Below, one piece after another: positions 47,485 through 59,283 of a stretch of DNA of 64,000 nucleotides. Where the stretch lies: assembly GCF_002878395.1 (NCBI RefSeq), contig NC_061120.1:113260907-113324906 (forward strand), given 5' to 3'. Under the pieces are notes generated by a model. It searched no databases, was not told where the DNA came from, and saw only the letters and a program-made list of their open reading frames with translations. The stretch is from Capsicum annuum (lineage: Eukaryota; Streptophyta; Magnoliopsida; Solanales; Solanaceae). The position numbers were made by a program, and so were the translations under genes. The stretch's first letter is position 1, and each line of letters starts with the position of its first letter.

Positions 47485-47946
47485 TATAAAAATAAATTAG
47501 ATAAAGAACAAAAAAGCTCCTTCTTCTATTTTTGAATGAATCCTTAGTACTAAATACCCATATTTTTACACATGAGGAAACTGGCCCAATAACTTAATAA
47601 AACCTAAATTAATTGCATAATAAAAAAGTAAAGAAAGGAAAATATTATGTACATCTAAAATATAAACCTAAATAGAAAAAGGAATCTCTAGTATACACCA
47701 AAAATTTATCCTTTAAATGACCAAGTATATTACCAAATATACCTAGTAATTTGGGCCTTCATTCATGGTAGACGAGTTGGGCCTTTTTACATGTCCATTT
47801 GTGGAGGCTCAAACCTAACAAGAAGAGGTGGTTTCAAATGTCCCAAATCATTGCCATTCTCCTCCATCTTTACAACAATTAGGAAACCCCATTGCAGAAA
47901 AATAAAACATACCTGAATATAGAACTTGAAGCATGAAATCCTGACA
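47485..47946 (-). mobile_element. Copia-C 5' LTR (462 bp)
   Basis: Co-linear with 21793-22267; the left terminal TG is mutated to TA. The sense 5' end is at 47946 (TGTCAGG). Confidence 0.88.
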
Positions 47947-47951
47947 CTTCT

Positions 47952-48975
47952 TCATCACAATGCGACATTCATTTTTCTAAATTTTTGTGCGATGTACATC
48001 ACATCATTGTGATCCGAGTTTTCTTACATTTTACAATTTCCTTCAGTTTTATTATGTTGTCATGCAATTTCTTCCAAAATTACATAAAACACAATTAACA
48101 CTCAAATTACTCAAATCTATCATAATTTAATGTAAGTTAGGTTTATTTAACTTAAATTCTCATATAAACAAGGTATAATGATATCAAACTAGCGATAAAA
48201 AGGTATGTAAATATACCTTATTACCATATCTCTAAGCGTGGATCATTCTTCATCCTCCATTTAGTATGAAAAAAAGAATCCTCTTTGTATGAATCTAATA
48301 GTATCCTTACCACCTAAAATATTATTATTACAAACAATTACCTATTTTTGTCTTTGCCTTTATTTAACTACTTTTAATAGTCTTAACAAGATCAATGCAC
48401 TCTTTTCTGATAAAACTGATCCCCCAAGCTTATACTTGCCTTTACGATATTAGTACTTGTTCCATTCCATTAATGAATTTTTGAAATGACACTGATACAC
48501 CTTCTTTAAAAAACTATGGGATTAAATAAAGTTGACATTGAAATATTTGCTTCCCATCGAACATCGTGCAAACCCTTCCTGATATTTCATACATTCCTAG
48601 GTGTATTCCTTAGATTCATAATACTTATAACATGGTTATTTTGTATATCACACCATTCCAATTTTTTGACTCATTTCATATCACTCCATATGGCTATAAT
48701 ACACTCACAAAATTCAAGAAACTAAGTTGCATAAGTTGTCATGTAATACTTTATATCATCAGTCATATTTCTCAAGGATATTACAAAATAAAAGATTCTG
48801 AATCAAAATCTCACTTAATTAAGTTGTCCCAATTCATAGATACAAAGTAAATCTATCAACATGTCCTTGCTATTAGAGTACTCTCTTATTGTGGTAAAAC
48901 ATCTTATATTTACCTCATTTTTCATATCAAGTCACTGGCGTTCAAATATGAGAACATGTCCTAATCATCGATAAG
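47952..48975. other. unrecognised AT-rich DNA between Copia-C and the LARD
   Basis: No open frame or confident repeat. The first 80 bp (ATCACAATGCGACATTC... to CATCATTGTGATCC) look like a decayed LTR block, but no ends were found. Confidence 0.35.
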
Positions 48976-48980
48976 AGAAA

Positions 48981-51718
48981 TGTAATGCCCCAAAAATGGG
49001 TTACGAGACAGCACACGGTGCTTAGTATTATAAGTGACCCCAAGCTAACCCTTCTACTGGCATAACATAAGCAACTAAATAAAATACATATATCTATGCA
49101 AAATCAGAGAAAGAGAACTCTTTTCATAATCTAATTAATACAAAACTGAATTCACATGATTAAAACTCTACTTTTACAAGAAAAACTGAAACCAAATACA
49201 TAAACTCTACAGTCTGTCTATGAAGCCTCTACTAATACTGACTATAGAAAGTTGGGAAACTACTCCATCCATTGCTAATCAATACATATGAGTAAGAAAA
49301 TAAATGACATAAATAAATATAACTGGAGTCCCCGAAGTAGGAGGACTCATCATCTTGCTAGCTGGAATCTAAAACTGTCTGAATCTGAATATGCATACAA
49401 AATCTTGTACCTATATTATAAGACAATATTGTACATAGAGATATATGTGGATTAGCACTTTGAGGATGTACTGAGTATATGGGGGGGGGGGGCATGGAAT
49501 AAGTAAAATAATATCTCAATATCCTTATTTATAAAAGCATGCATGCTAAATGTAAATGACTCACATGGCTTGGGTAATCTGAAATCTAAAACTCATAAAT
49601 CATGGATAGTAAAGCATGTAGTATAAATCTCAAGGTCAATACACTTAGTTCTAAAATCTGTATTCTTCCCTTATTCTCAAATCATATAGGCTAAGTGGAA
49701 AAGGCTCACCTTTATTTTTGAAAGTTGTAACTGTAATTCTGTAACTGAAATCTTAAGTAAAATAATATCTGAATAAATTGTGAGCTTTTACACTTAGTTT
49801 CTAAAATCTGGAAGGTACTCTGTCTTAGGCTTTATAAATCTTAAAGCTTATTCTATGTGGAAAACACTTTATCTCAAGACTCTAAATAACTTAAACTATT
49901 TTAAGAATGGGGACATTTTTTTGTAGGTTCTTCTAACAGACATAAACCATCTGAGCTACATGAAGTCCAACATCTCACCCACGTTGATGAGAGCTGTTCT
50001 ACCCTTGCCATCGGAATAGAACCTCAACTTTAGTGATCACTATCTTGGTCATCATAATATAGTGGGAATAAATATCTCAACCTACGGTGGCACATAGTTC
50101 TGAGGTATGAAACCGTACAAACTTACCCAACTCGGTGCTAACTACTACTCCCATACTCAGCTTAGAACTTTTAGGAAATCCACCTCAAAATGACTCAAGG
50201 GTCTATAATGAAGACCAAATCATGTTTCTCTCTGATTTAAATCATAATTAATATGGATTCCTTTCTTAACTCAGGCTCAAAACAAATCTTTCTTTAAAGT
50301 CAAAGCACTTGCTTATTGAATCATACTAAATGGCATAATTTTCAAGAAAACACCAAAACTCATACTTGGTTTAAAGCTTATACTCATGCTCAAATAATTT
50401 AAATTTCATAATGAAGCATAAATCATGAAATAAATCTTAAAAACACTTGAAAACATCAATTCATGGTGGTAACATGTAATTTATAGCATTAATTCTCAAT
50501 TAAAAACATAAAATAGGTGAAATATCATACAATTCAAGACTTGAGCACTTTATAACTTCATAAATTCAAATTAAAGTAAATTGGGTACAACCCACTTAAA
50601 AAAACACGAAATAATTTGATAAAAATTAAATCTTTGGGCACAAGAACGAAAGAAGTGTTCTTGTTCAAACCCCACATACCTTAATTGATGAATTGAATGT
50701 AAAAGCTTGAATCTTGGACTTCCTATGATGCTTTTGAAGATGAGTTCTTGGAGTTATTATCTTGGGAAACCTTAATCTTGAGTTATCTTGGAGAATTAAT
50801 GGAGGAATTTTAGGTTTCTTGAAGATAAAATATGAGCTTAGGGTTTTACTTTTTGAGATGAAAAGATGAATAATAAGGTATCTTTGCTTCTTTGGGGGTG
50901 AAATTATGTGATTTGGGTGGATTTGGGTGAGGGGAATTGACTAAAGTGACCCTAGCCCCTTTTGGAATGGAATTAGCATGTAAAACAGTCTTGGATCCAC
51001 GTCTATTTTTTGTATCGAGGCAAAGTCGATGCGGCGCGCCAAGATTGCATCGCCTTACTGCTTCACACAGAAAATGGCATAACTTTTTACTCGGTTGTTG
51101 GATTTTTACGAAATTGGTATTGTTGAAAAGATAATATAACTATCTACAATTTTGTGTGTATTTGAGATAGAAAATTTCATGTATAAAAGTAGTTATACAT
51201 GTTTAAAGTAGACCCTTGTATAATCAAACACCAAATATTGGACGAATGAAATGATCTTAGCTAAACTTTGTTCTAAGTCATTGCTATGAACATTTTTCAC
51301 TTTTAAACCACTTCATAGACTATGATACTGATCATGAAACTTATATTCACATGTAATCATTTGGATTATAGCTTATACACATAAGAACGATGGTTTATAG
51401 ACTAGTACAAAAATATGGGGTATTACATTATCTATCCCTTAGGAACATTCATCCTCGAATGTGGCTAATTAAGCTGAAAACACTGAGGAATCTGAGGCTA
51501 TATGCTATCATGCACAATTGAAATAAACTAAATCCATGAATCTTGAACATAATGAGCTACTGAACTGATCTGCGAGTGCATGAATTCTCATAAAAAAATA
51601 TCTATATAGTTGAGATAAAAATGAGAGTGTCAACTTATGAGTAACCATTACTTTAGGTTGGATCTGATTCGTGAGAAAAATATGATAGGTTTATAACATA
51701 AAAACTCAGGATATTACA
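48981..51718 (-). mobile_element. LARD 3' LTR (2738 bp)
   Basis: It runs from TGTAATGCCCC to CAGGATATTACA, followed by the polypurine tract (sense CCCAAGATGGGGATAT). A run of 12 G occupies 49481-49492. The shared module with GACATAAACCAT and CTCGGTGCTAA lies at about 49935-50145, and a CGATGCGGCGCGCC block near 51027. Confidence 0.9.
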
Positions 51719-54502
51719 ATATCCCCATCTTGGGATCGTTTGTCCCCGATTTATACTCATTTGGTTGAATATTTGGAAAAGATTGAGATGATACACAGGA
51801 TACTCACGAGCTAAATCATGACTTTATTATCTGAAACTAAAACTGGTGCATGATGCGAGTGCTGAACTGAATTCATAATTTACATGGATGCAAACCCATT
51901 ACCTCTTGGAATGGACATACTCAGGAAACTTCAGGTAGTAAGACTAGATGAAATTGGAAAATGGAAAATTATAGAAATTTGCCTGTCTGACTGTTAAACT
52001 GGACTGCTGGATACACAGACCGATTCATACTGAATGCTCACAACCAAATAGGGTATTTTTCAACACTCTTCCCAAAAAATTTCTAATGATACTAGGGATC
52101 AAAGAATTTTGGGCATGATCTGAACAAGACATCCGACTAGGGAATCACAACATTGATACGACTCTATAGATTTGAACATGTACATATAAATTATAAGCTA
52201 GGTCAGAATTTCTAGGCCTTAGGCAATGCAACTTCTTACTTACAAGCTTAGCAACTCTTCTCGGATACCCCCTCACTATACTATTCCCTTTAAATACCAT
52301 ACTCACTTGATTCAACTTCTAATTATCACATGGGCATTGATAAACCTATCTTACTAAGGTCTAAACTAAACTAAGTCCTCTCATATGGTCCAGCCGAACT
52401 CAAAATCATGGGGTTCTACATATGATACCATAACTAAACTGGACTACCAACGCGATATACGATATGCTGTGTTGCTTCCTGCCAATGCGATATATGACGC
52501 ACTGCAGCCATATCGCATTATTTTTCTGATCAAACTTCGCCCAAAAAATCTAAAACTTACACAAAATATTCTATTGACAACCCCGATCATGAATTCACTT
52601 AAGGATTTACATTCTAAGGTTGGGAAGGTTGGAAACTAACGTACACCACATTCATCCACTTATACACAAACATGGTATTAATGCTTATTGTTACAATTGC
52701 ATATAAACGTCTAAACAAACACCCTTAATAACACAGTCCTCATATTCTCTAAACATCTATCACAACAACTCCAACGCATTACCCCAAGATCAGACACACA
52801 AATGTTTCAACTAGCCACAATATGTATCAAAGACTTGGCCTCAATTTTACTTCACAGTTATGGCCTTAGCTAAAACAAGCATACAACGACCTTTCATCAA
52901 CAAGAAACACTTAATCTCTCCCATCAACATAATTACTCATCACCACTACTATGATACAAGGAAAGGTCACTAAAAGGTTAAACCATAAGGACCTAAAACT
53001 TGGAAGGATATCTTTGACACTTCACTAAGGCCTGCGGAATAGAATATCAAGATCATGGATTCACCAAAAAATTTAAATTAAGGACATACATGATATAAAT
53101 TGGATTACACTAGGATCATGAGTTTCTGAAAACTGACCACACTTTGAAACATGGGTTCATACTTATCATGAGCTATTCAACATAAGACTTGAGTTCATAG
53201 ATTCATGAGGGATAATTCGAATCACAGAGTGAAGCTGTTATTTGTTTGCTCAAAACTGAGAATGGACTTGAGCACGCATGATGTGTATACGCATTGGCAT
53301 GAGGCATGGATCTATCATACAAGACATGGATTTAGTGTTATAATGACTGAAATCCAAGGAATACTCTATAGTAAGATGAGATCACTATCTTATCATGACT
53401 CTTATTGACATGTATACAATCTAATTCTCAAAACTTGATTTGGTTCATCACTCTACCATCTCCCTCTTAAGTCAAAGTTGATATTCTAAGTTTATGGTCT
53501 ACTCCATATCCTCGAGACTAAGCCATAGTTTCATCCTTCTAGTGTCTACACATAAATGCTAAACTTACGAGAATAAACTATATTTCGAACTTACTGACTT
53601 CATTCTCGAACAACCCTTTCATATACCATCCTTAACTATCTAGCTTCAATAATCATCATCACCGACTTACACCCTCATTTGCAAACATACATACATCTCT
53701 GCACACATAATCATAGCCTACCAAGATCACAATTCTATACTTATATTTCTAAGACTTGAGAATCAAGATTATATCCAAAGGCTCTACATTATCAATCATA
53801 CTCCTTAACTTAACTACTAAGAACACCATATACTATGTCACTAGCCTCCTTCCACTTAACTTAGAAACTTAAGGGTTCTAGTAAACTTCGAGAAAAAAGC
53901 TACCCCATATCACCTTGGGCACACCTCTACATCATACTTAATTATGAATACATGAACTTATGCTCTTGCATACACTGTTCAAGCCTACTAAACCACCTCC
54001 ATATAACTAGCATTAATAGCCAAACCATCATTATTCTCATCTTTATAATCACAAACATATGCCCTTTCTTATTATAATCCATTAGCGTAAAACTTCCTCT
54101 ACACATCATTACTATTCATCTATCTATATGCCTAAACTTCTCTGATAGTTCTACAAGTTTCAACTAACGTCCTTTTGCAACCTCAAGGGAAGCCTAAATT
54201 AACAATACTAAACCACCAAGTACTTCATCAATAACCTTTACTTTTCTGATACAGCAAATACTATCAACAACCCTTTTTCACACCTCAAGCAAATAATAAT
54301 TCACCTTAACTAATAACTCCTTCTCTATATTCTACTAAACTATCACACCAAGATGTATCACTTCATTACTAACTCAATCTTATGCAAAAAAATTCGGTTA
54401 TACATATATTCAATAAATTGCCCTTGCCACTTTTCTTGTCACTACACCTCTAAACCCCCAGTTCCATCCAATACAAAAACAACAAGATAAATAACAAGTT
54501 GC

Positions 54503-54537
54503 TAGTGAATCAAAATAGGCCTCACACGACTTCACTA
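54503..54537 (-). promoter_or_regulatory. hairpin motif, copy 5
   Basis: TAGTGAA/TTCACTA, a 7-bp stem with loop sequence including AGGCCT, about 580 bp inside the 5' LTR. Confidence 0.55.
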
Positions 54538-54592
54538 AACTTTGATTTTGTGTTTTGAATAAGAAAATGAGATGAATAACAAAGCAACTATG

Positions 54593-54628
54593 CTAGTGAA
54601 TCGAAAGAGCCCCACACAGCTTCACTAG
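54593..54628 (-). promoter_or_regulatory. hairpin motif, copy 6
   Basis: CTAGTGAA/TTCACTAG, an 8-bp perfect stem. Outer bases differ from copy 2 but remain paired. Confidence 0.6.
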
Positions 54629-55101
54629 ACTTTAGTTTCAATAACACAATGATAAAAAGATCACAAGAGATAGAAATTTGACACACAATATTCAATGATC
54701 TAAGAATACATGTCTTACTCTATCTTAACTGAACAACTCATAAGCATGAGGACATAGACTTTCAACTCAAGGAACTTAACACACTAGGGAGCTCCTCCCA
54801 ACCTTTTGTGTGACTTCTAAAATTTCTGCTATTAAATCTAAGAGCATTATCTGGGGAGGAATTGGAACTCGCTGATCTTGTTACCTCAAGAACAGTATAT
54901 AGATAGAGGAATTTTGGGGTAACACATGAATAAAAAGGAGATTCTAAGAGAAGAACTTTATTGCACGATCTACAGTAGAAAAGAAAGGAAACTTTTCTTA
55001 AATACCCTATAGCCTCTCGAAGAAAGTACAAATATCTCCATACCATTCTGCAAGACTCTACTAGACATGGCTTCATAGACACCCTAGGATACTTTAACCT
55101 T

Positions 55102-55115
55102 GTGCTCTGATATCA
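55102..55115 (-). promoter_or_regulatory. LARD primer binding site
   Basis: The sense strand reads TGATATCAGAGCAC, one base from the TGGTATCAGAGCAC tRNA-Met primer site. Confidence 0.8.
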
Positions 55116-55119
55116 AATT

Positions 55120-57853
55120 TGTAACGCCTCAAAAATGGGTCTCGAGACGTCACACAGTGCTTAGGATCACAAGTAAACGTAAGCTAACCCTTGTACAGGC
55201 ATAACTCATAAGCAACTGAATAAAATGCATAAATCTATGCAAAATCAGCGAAAGAGAACTCTTTCCAGAATCTGATTAATACAAAACTGAATTCACATGA
55301 TTACAACTCTACTTTTATAAGAAAAACTAAAACTAAATACATTAACTTTACTGTCTGTCTATGAAGCCTCTACTAATACTGACTAGAGATATTTGGGAAG
55401 ATACTCCAACTATCGCTAATTAATACATATGAGTAAGCAAATAATTGACATAAATGAATATAACTGGAGTCCCCAAAGTAGGAGGACTCATATCTTTCTA
55501 GCTGGAATCTGCAACTGTCTAAATCTGAATGTGCATACTAAATTTTGTACCTATATTATGAGATAATGTAGCACACAGACATATACGTGGATCAACACTT
55601 TGAGGATGTACTGAGTATATGGGGGTTCTTGCAATAAGTAAAATAATATCTCAATATCCTCATTTAAGAAATCATTCATGCTAAATGTAAATGACTCACA
55701 TAGCTTGAGTAATCTGAAATATAAAACTCATAAATCATGGATAGTAAAGCATGTAGTATAAATCTCGTGAGTCATTGCACTTAGTTCTAAAATCTGTATT
55801 CTTTCCTTATTCTCAAATCATATAGGCTAAGTGGAAAAAGATTCATCTTTATTTTTGAAAGCTATAACTGTAATTCTATAACTAAAATCTTAAGTAAAAT
55901 AATATCTAAATAAATTATGAGCTTTTACACTTAGTTTCTGAAATCTAGAAAGTACTCCGTCTCAGGCTTTAGAAATCTTAAAACTTATTCTGTGTGGAAA
56001 ACACTTTATCTCAAGACTCTAAATAACTGAAACTGATTTAAGAGTGGGGACATCTTTTGGGTGGTTCTTCTAACTGACATAAACCATGTGAGCTACATGG
56101 AGTCCAAGTCTCGCCCACATTGGGGAGAGCTATTCTACCCTTACCATCGGAATAGAACCTCAACTTTAGTGATCACTATCTCGGTCATCCATGTATAGTG
56201 AGAATAAGTATCTTAACCTACGGTGGCACTAAGTGCTGGGGTATGAAACCATAGTAACTTACTCAACTCGGTGCTAAATACTACTCCCATACTCAGCTCA
56301 GAACTTTTAGGAAATCCACCTCAAAATGACTCAAGGGTCTATAATGAAGACCAAATCATGTTTCTCTCTGATTTAAATCATAATTAATATGGATTCCTTT
56401 CTTAACTCAGGCTAAAAAAAAAATCTTTCTTTAAAGTCAAAGCACTTGCTTATTGAATCATACTAAATGGCATAATTTTCAAAAAAACACCAAAACTCAT
56501 ACTTGGTTTAAAGCTTATACTCATGCTCAAATAATTTCAATTTCATAATGAAGCATAAATCATGACATAAATCTTGGAAACACTTGAAAACATCAATTCA
56601 TGGTGGTAACATGGATTTATAGCATAAATTTTCAATTCAAAACATGAAATAGGTGAAATATCATACAATTCAAGACTTGAGTACTTTATAACTTCATAAA
56701 TTCAAATTAAAGTAAATTGGGTACAATCCATTTGCAAAAACACGAAATACTTTGATAAAAATTAAAGCTTTGGGCAAAAGAACGAAAGAAGTGTTCTTGT
56801 TCAAATCCCACATACCTTAATTGATGTTTTTTGATTAATTGACTGTAAAAGCTTGAATCTTGGACTTTCTATGATGCTTTTGAAGATGAGTTCTTGTATT
56901 GGGAAAACTTAATCTTGAGTTACATAGAGAATTAATGGAATAATTTTGGGTTTCTTGGAGAGAAAGTAAGAGTTTGGGGTTTTTCTTCTTGAGATAAAAA
57001 GATGAATAATGATATCTTTGCTTCTTTGGGGGTGAAATTATGTCTTTTGGACGAATTTGGGTGAGGGGAATTGAATAAAGTGAGCCTAGGCCCTTTTGGA
57101 ATGGAATTAGCATGTAAAATAGTCTTGGATCCGCATCATCTTTTTGTATCGTGGCAAAATCGACGCGATGCGCTAAGATCCGTCCGCTTACTGCCTCACA
57201 TGGAAAATGGCCTAACTTTTTACTCGGTTGTCGAATTTTTGCAAAATTGGTATCGTTGGAAAGCTAATTAGATTATCTACAATTTGGTGAGTATTTGAGA
57301 TGGAAAATTCCATGTATATAAGTAGTTATACACATTTAAATTAGACCCTTGTAGAAATAAACACCAAATGTTGGACGAATGAAATGACCTTAGCTCACCT
57401 TTGGTCTAAGTCATTGCTATGAACATTTTGTAACCTCTAAACCACTTCATAGACTATGATAATGTTCATCAAACTTATATTCACATGGAATAATTTGGAT
57501 TATAGCTTATTCACATAAGAACGATGGTTTATAGAATAGCACAAAAATACAGGGTATTACATTATCTCTCCCTTGGGAACATTCATCTTCGAATGTGTCT
57601 AATTAAGCTGAAAACACTGAGGAATCTGAGGCTATACGCTATCATGCACAACTGAAATAAACTGAATCCATGAATCTTGAACATAATGATCTACTGAAAT
57701 GATCTGTAAGTGCATGAATTCTCATGAAAAAATAGCTAAATGGCTGAGATAGAAATGAGAGTGTCAACTTATGAGTAACCATTACTTTAGGTTGGATCTG
57801 ATTTCGTAAGAAAAAGATAATAGGTTTATAACTTAAAAATTCAGGGTATTACA
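55120..57853 (-). mobile_element. LARD 5' LTR (2734 bp)
   Basis: Co-linear with 48981-51718, from TGTAACGCCTC to CAGGGTATTACA, with scattered substitutions. The G12 run of the other LTR is only GGGGG here. Confidence 0.9.
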
Positions 57854-57858
57854 AGAAA

Positions 57859-58420
57859 AAACAAGGTTATTTTGAAATTAAGCTAAATTAAGAACGAAGG
57901 ATAATGTATGAAAGGATAATTTTTTCTTATGTGACCCATTACATCTCAAAGTTAAGTAAGATAAGTACAACAAATAATTTTTTACCTATGTGACCCATTA
58001 CATCTCAAATATAACTGCATGGACCTTCCTATTGGTCTATAAGACTTTACAAGACATTGAATCTAGTGCACTGATATCACTTGATAAGTTTGTGGTGGTA
58101 TACTTCAATCTTGATAAAAAATTACCTAAGCCATGAAAATACCTACATGCCAATTCGATAAGTGATTCAATTCAAGTTTTGATAATTAGATGCATAAAAT
58201 AAGAATATAATATTTTTTAAAGTCATTAAAAGTGTCACGATAGTCATAAGTGTATAACTTATAAGTATAACTATAAAGCCAACTAAAACAAATACATGAG
58301 TGATTAAGGCTAATAAATATAAGTCTAGATACTCCATACAACTATATGAAATAAGGAGAATACAAAATGAAATAAATACAAGGAGTAAAAGACTATAGAT
58401 TGGCCAATAAGCTTAACTAA
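57859..58420. other. spacer with a 23-bp direct repeat
   Basis: TATGTGACCCATTACATCTC occurs at 57928 and 57987 (59 bp apart). Nothing else was recognised. Confidence 0.5.
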
Positions 58421-59283
58421 TGTCATGACTCAAACTAGGGCCTAGTCGTTATGGGTATCTCATGTCAACTGTGAGTCAAAAACCACACCCTTAGCCTGAC
58501 ATCCTGAACATAATAAATGAATACAATGAAAGCTAACCAAGCATAATGATGTGATGAATAGATACTCAAATAAAAACAAAGATTCAAAATAACAACGAAC
58601 CCACACTTGTCGACAAATGCCTCCAAAACCAGAATATCAACTAAGTCGGGACGTGCCCCCGACTATGACAAAAGTATCCAAAATAAAATACTCAGTTAAT
58701 ATAAAAAGCAACGAAATGATAGGGTCTTCTGAAAGAATAAAGGCTCACCACATCACAGCAGATTCACATCAATACCAAGACACCTAACACTACATAAAAT
58801 AATAAAAAACCCTATATCATGAAATAGTGTAGCATTCTGGGACGGTCAGTGGGATAAAAGACTTGAATGTTCTTGGGTTTTGAGTTTAAGAAAGAAAGAG
58901 AATGATTTGTTCTTTCAAAATTGAAGAAAATGGGGTTATTTTATATTCAAAGGTCGTACAAGGGGTAAAAAGATCAAGAGCACCTCTCCCCAAGTCAAAA
59001 AAAACAAATATTGGGTGTTTTAACACTGCAACATAGAACGCCAATATCACGTAGGCTAGCCTTCATGTTACACTGTTATCAGGAAGGTTATCCTCCATGA
59101 CATGCCAATATTGCAGACCCTCACTGCCTCGAGGTCTTAAAATGAACCCAACCCCTACCAAAAATTCCAAAACTTTCTCAAATTACCCTTTTAACATCCC
59201 TAAACATAATTCAACTCAAAAATTGACATTACAAATATAGGAGGGTGAAGAATAAAATCATTAAAATTTTTTAGGGTCTTACA
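58421..59283 (-). mobile_element. Gypsy-3 3' LTR (863 bp)
   Basis: It runs from TGTCATGACTCAAAC to TTAGGGTCTTACA. The sense polypurine tract (CCTTAGGAGAGATAC) adjoins. It contains the CGGGACGTGCCCCCGAC module at about 58647. The partner LTR is off the right edge, so the left end is set by the TGTCATGA start alone. Confidence 0.75.

Larger units (their letters stand above)
21793..47946 (-). mobile_element. Copia-C, Ty1/copia element split by three insertions
   Basis: The outer limits are two LTRs of about 0.47 kb (21793-22267 and 47485-47946). Near-matching target duplications TTTCT (21788-21792) and CTTCT (47947-47951) flank them. Copia order is visible on the minus strand: primer site 47471-47484, gag 42900-44072, pre-integrase 42459-42899, integrase and RT to 35080, and the RNase H end at 22268-22434. 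It is interrupted by Gypsy-2, a gag-only element and Solo-LTR-2. Removing them leaves about 5.6 kb, a normal copia size. All domains carry stops. Confidence 0.85.
51719..55119 (-). mobile_element. LARD internal region, non-coding
   Basis: No gag, protease, RT or integrase motif was read in any frame. The longest sense frame (54762-55082, 106 codons) starts about 40 bp after the 5' LTR and matches no family I know. C-rich, A-rich low-complexity text fills about 52640-54440. Near the primer-site end lie two hairpin motifs. An ACGCGATATACGATATGC stretch near 52450 stands out from the AT-rich context. Confidence 0.75.
48981..57853 (-). mobile_element. LARD-like non-autonomous LTR element (8873 bp)
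   Basis: Two LTRs of 2738 and 2734 bp enclose 3.4 kb without recognisable gag or pol. The target duplication AGAAA is perfect (48976-48980 and 57854-57858). A tRNA-Met primer site and a polypurine tract are in the right places. Large LTRs plus a non-coding internal region match the LARD class. It would need gypsy proteins in trans. LTR modules tie it to the other gypsy LTRs in the window. Confidence 0.87.

Noticed and set aside
52430..52520. ACGCGATATACGATATGC and repeated GCGATAT words as a possible operator or origin
   Set aside because: It lies in the LARD interior and resembles the GCGATGCG words of LTRs; nothing else supports a separate function.
54762..55082. 106-codon minus frame in the LARD leader
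   Set aside because: No family resemblance, and composition is like the surrounding leader. Kept only as a remark, not a gene.
57561..57853. Early reading of a second internal region after LTR end GGGTATTACA near 57560
   Set aside because: The same 290 bp follows the matching place at 51426, so it belongs to the LTR; the true ends are 51718 and 57853, confirmed by the AGAAA duplication.
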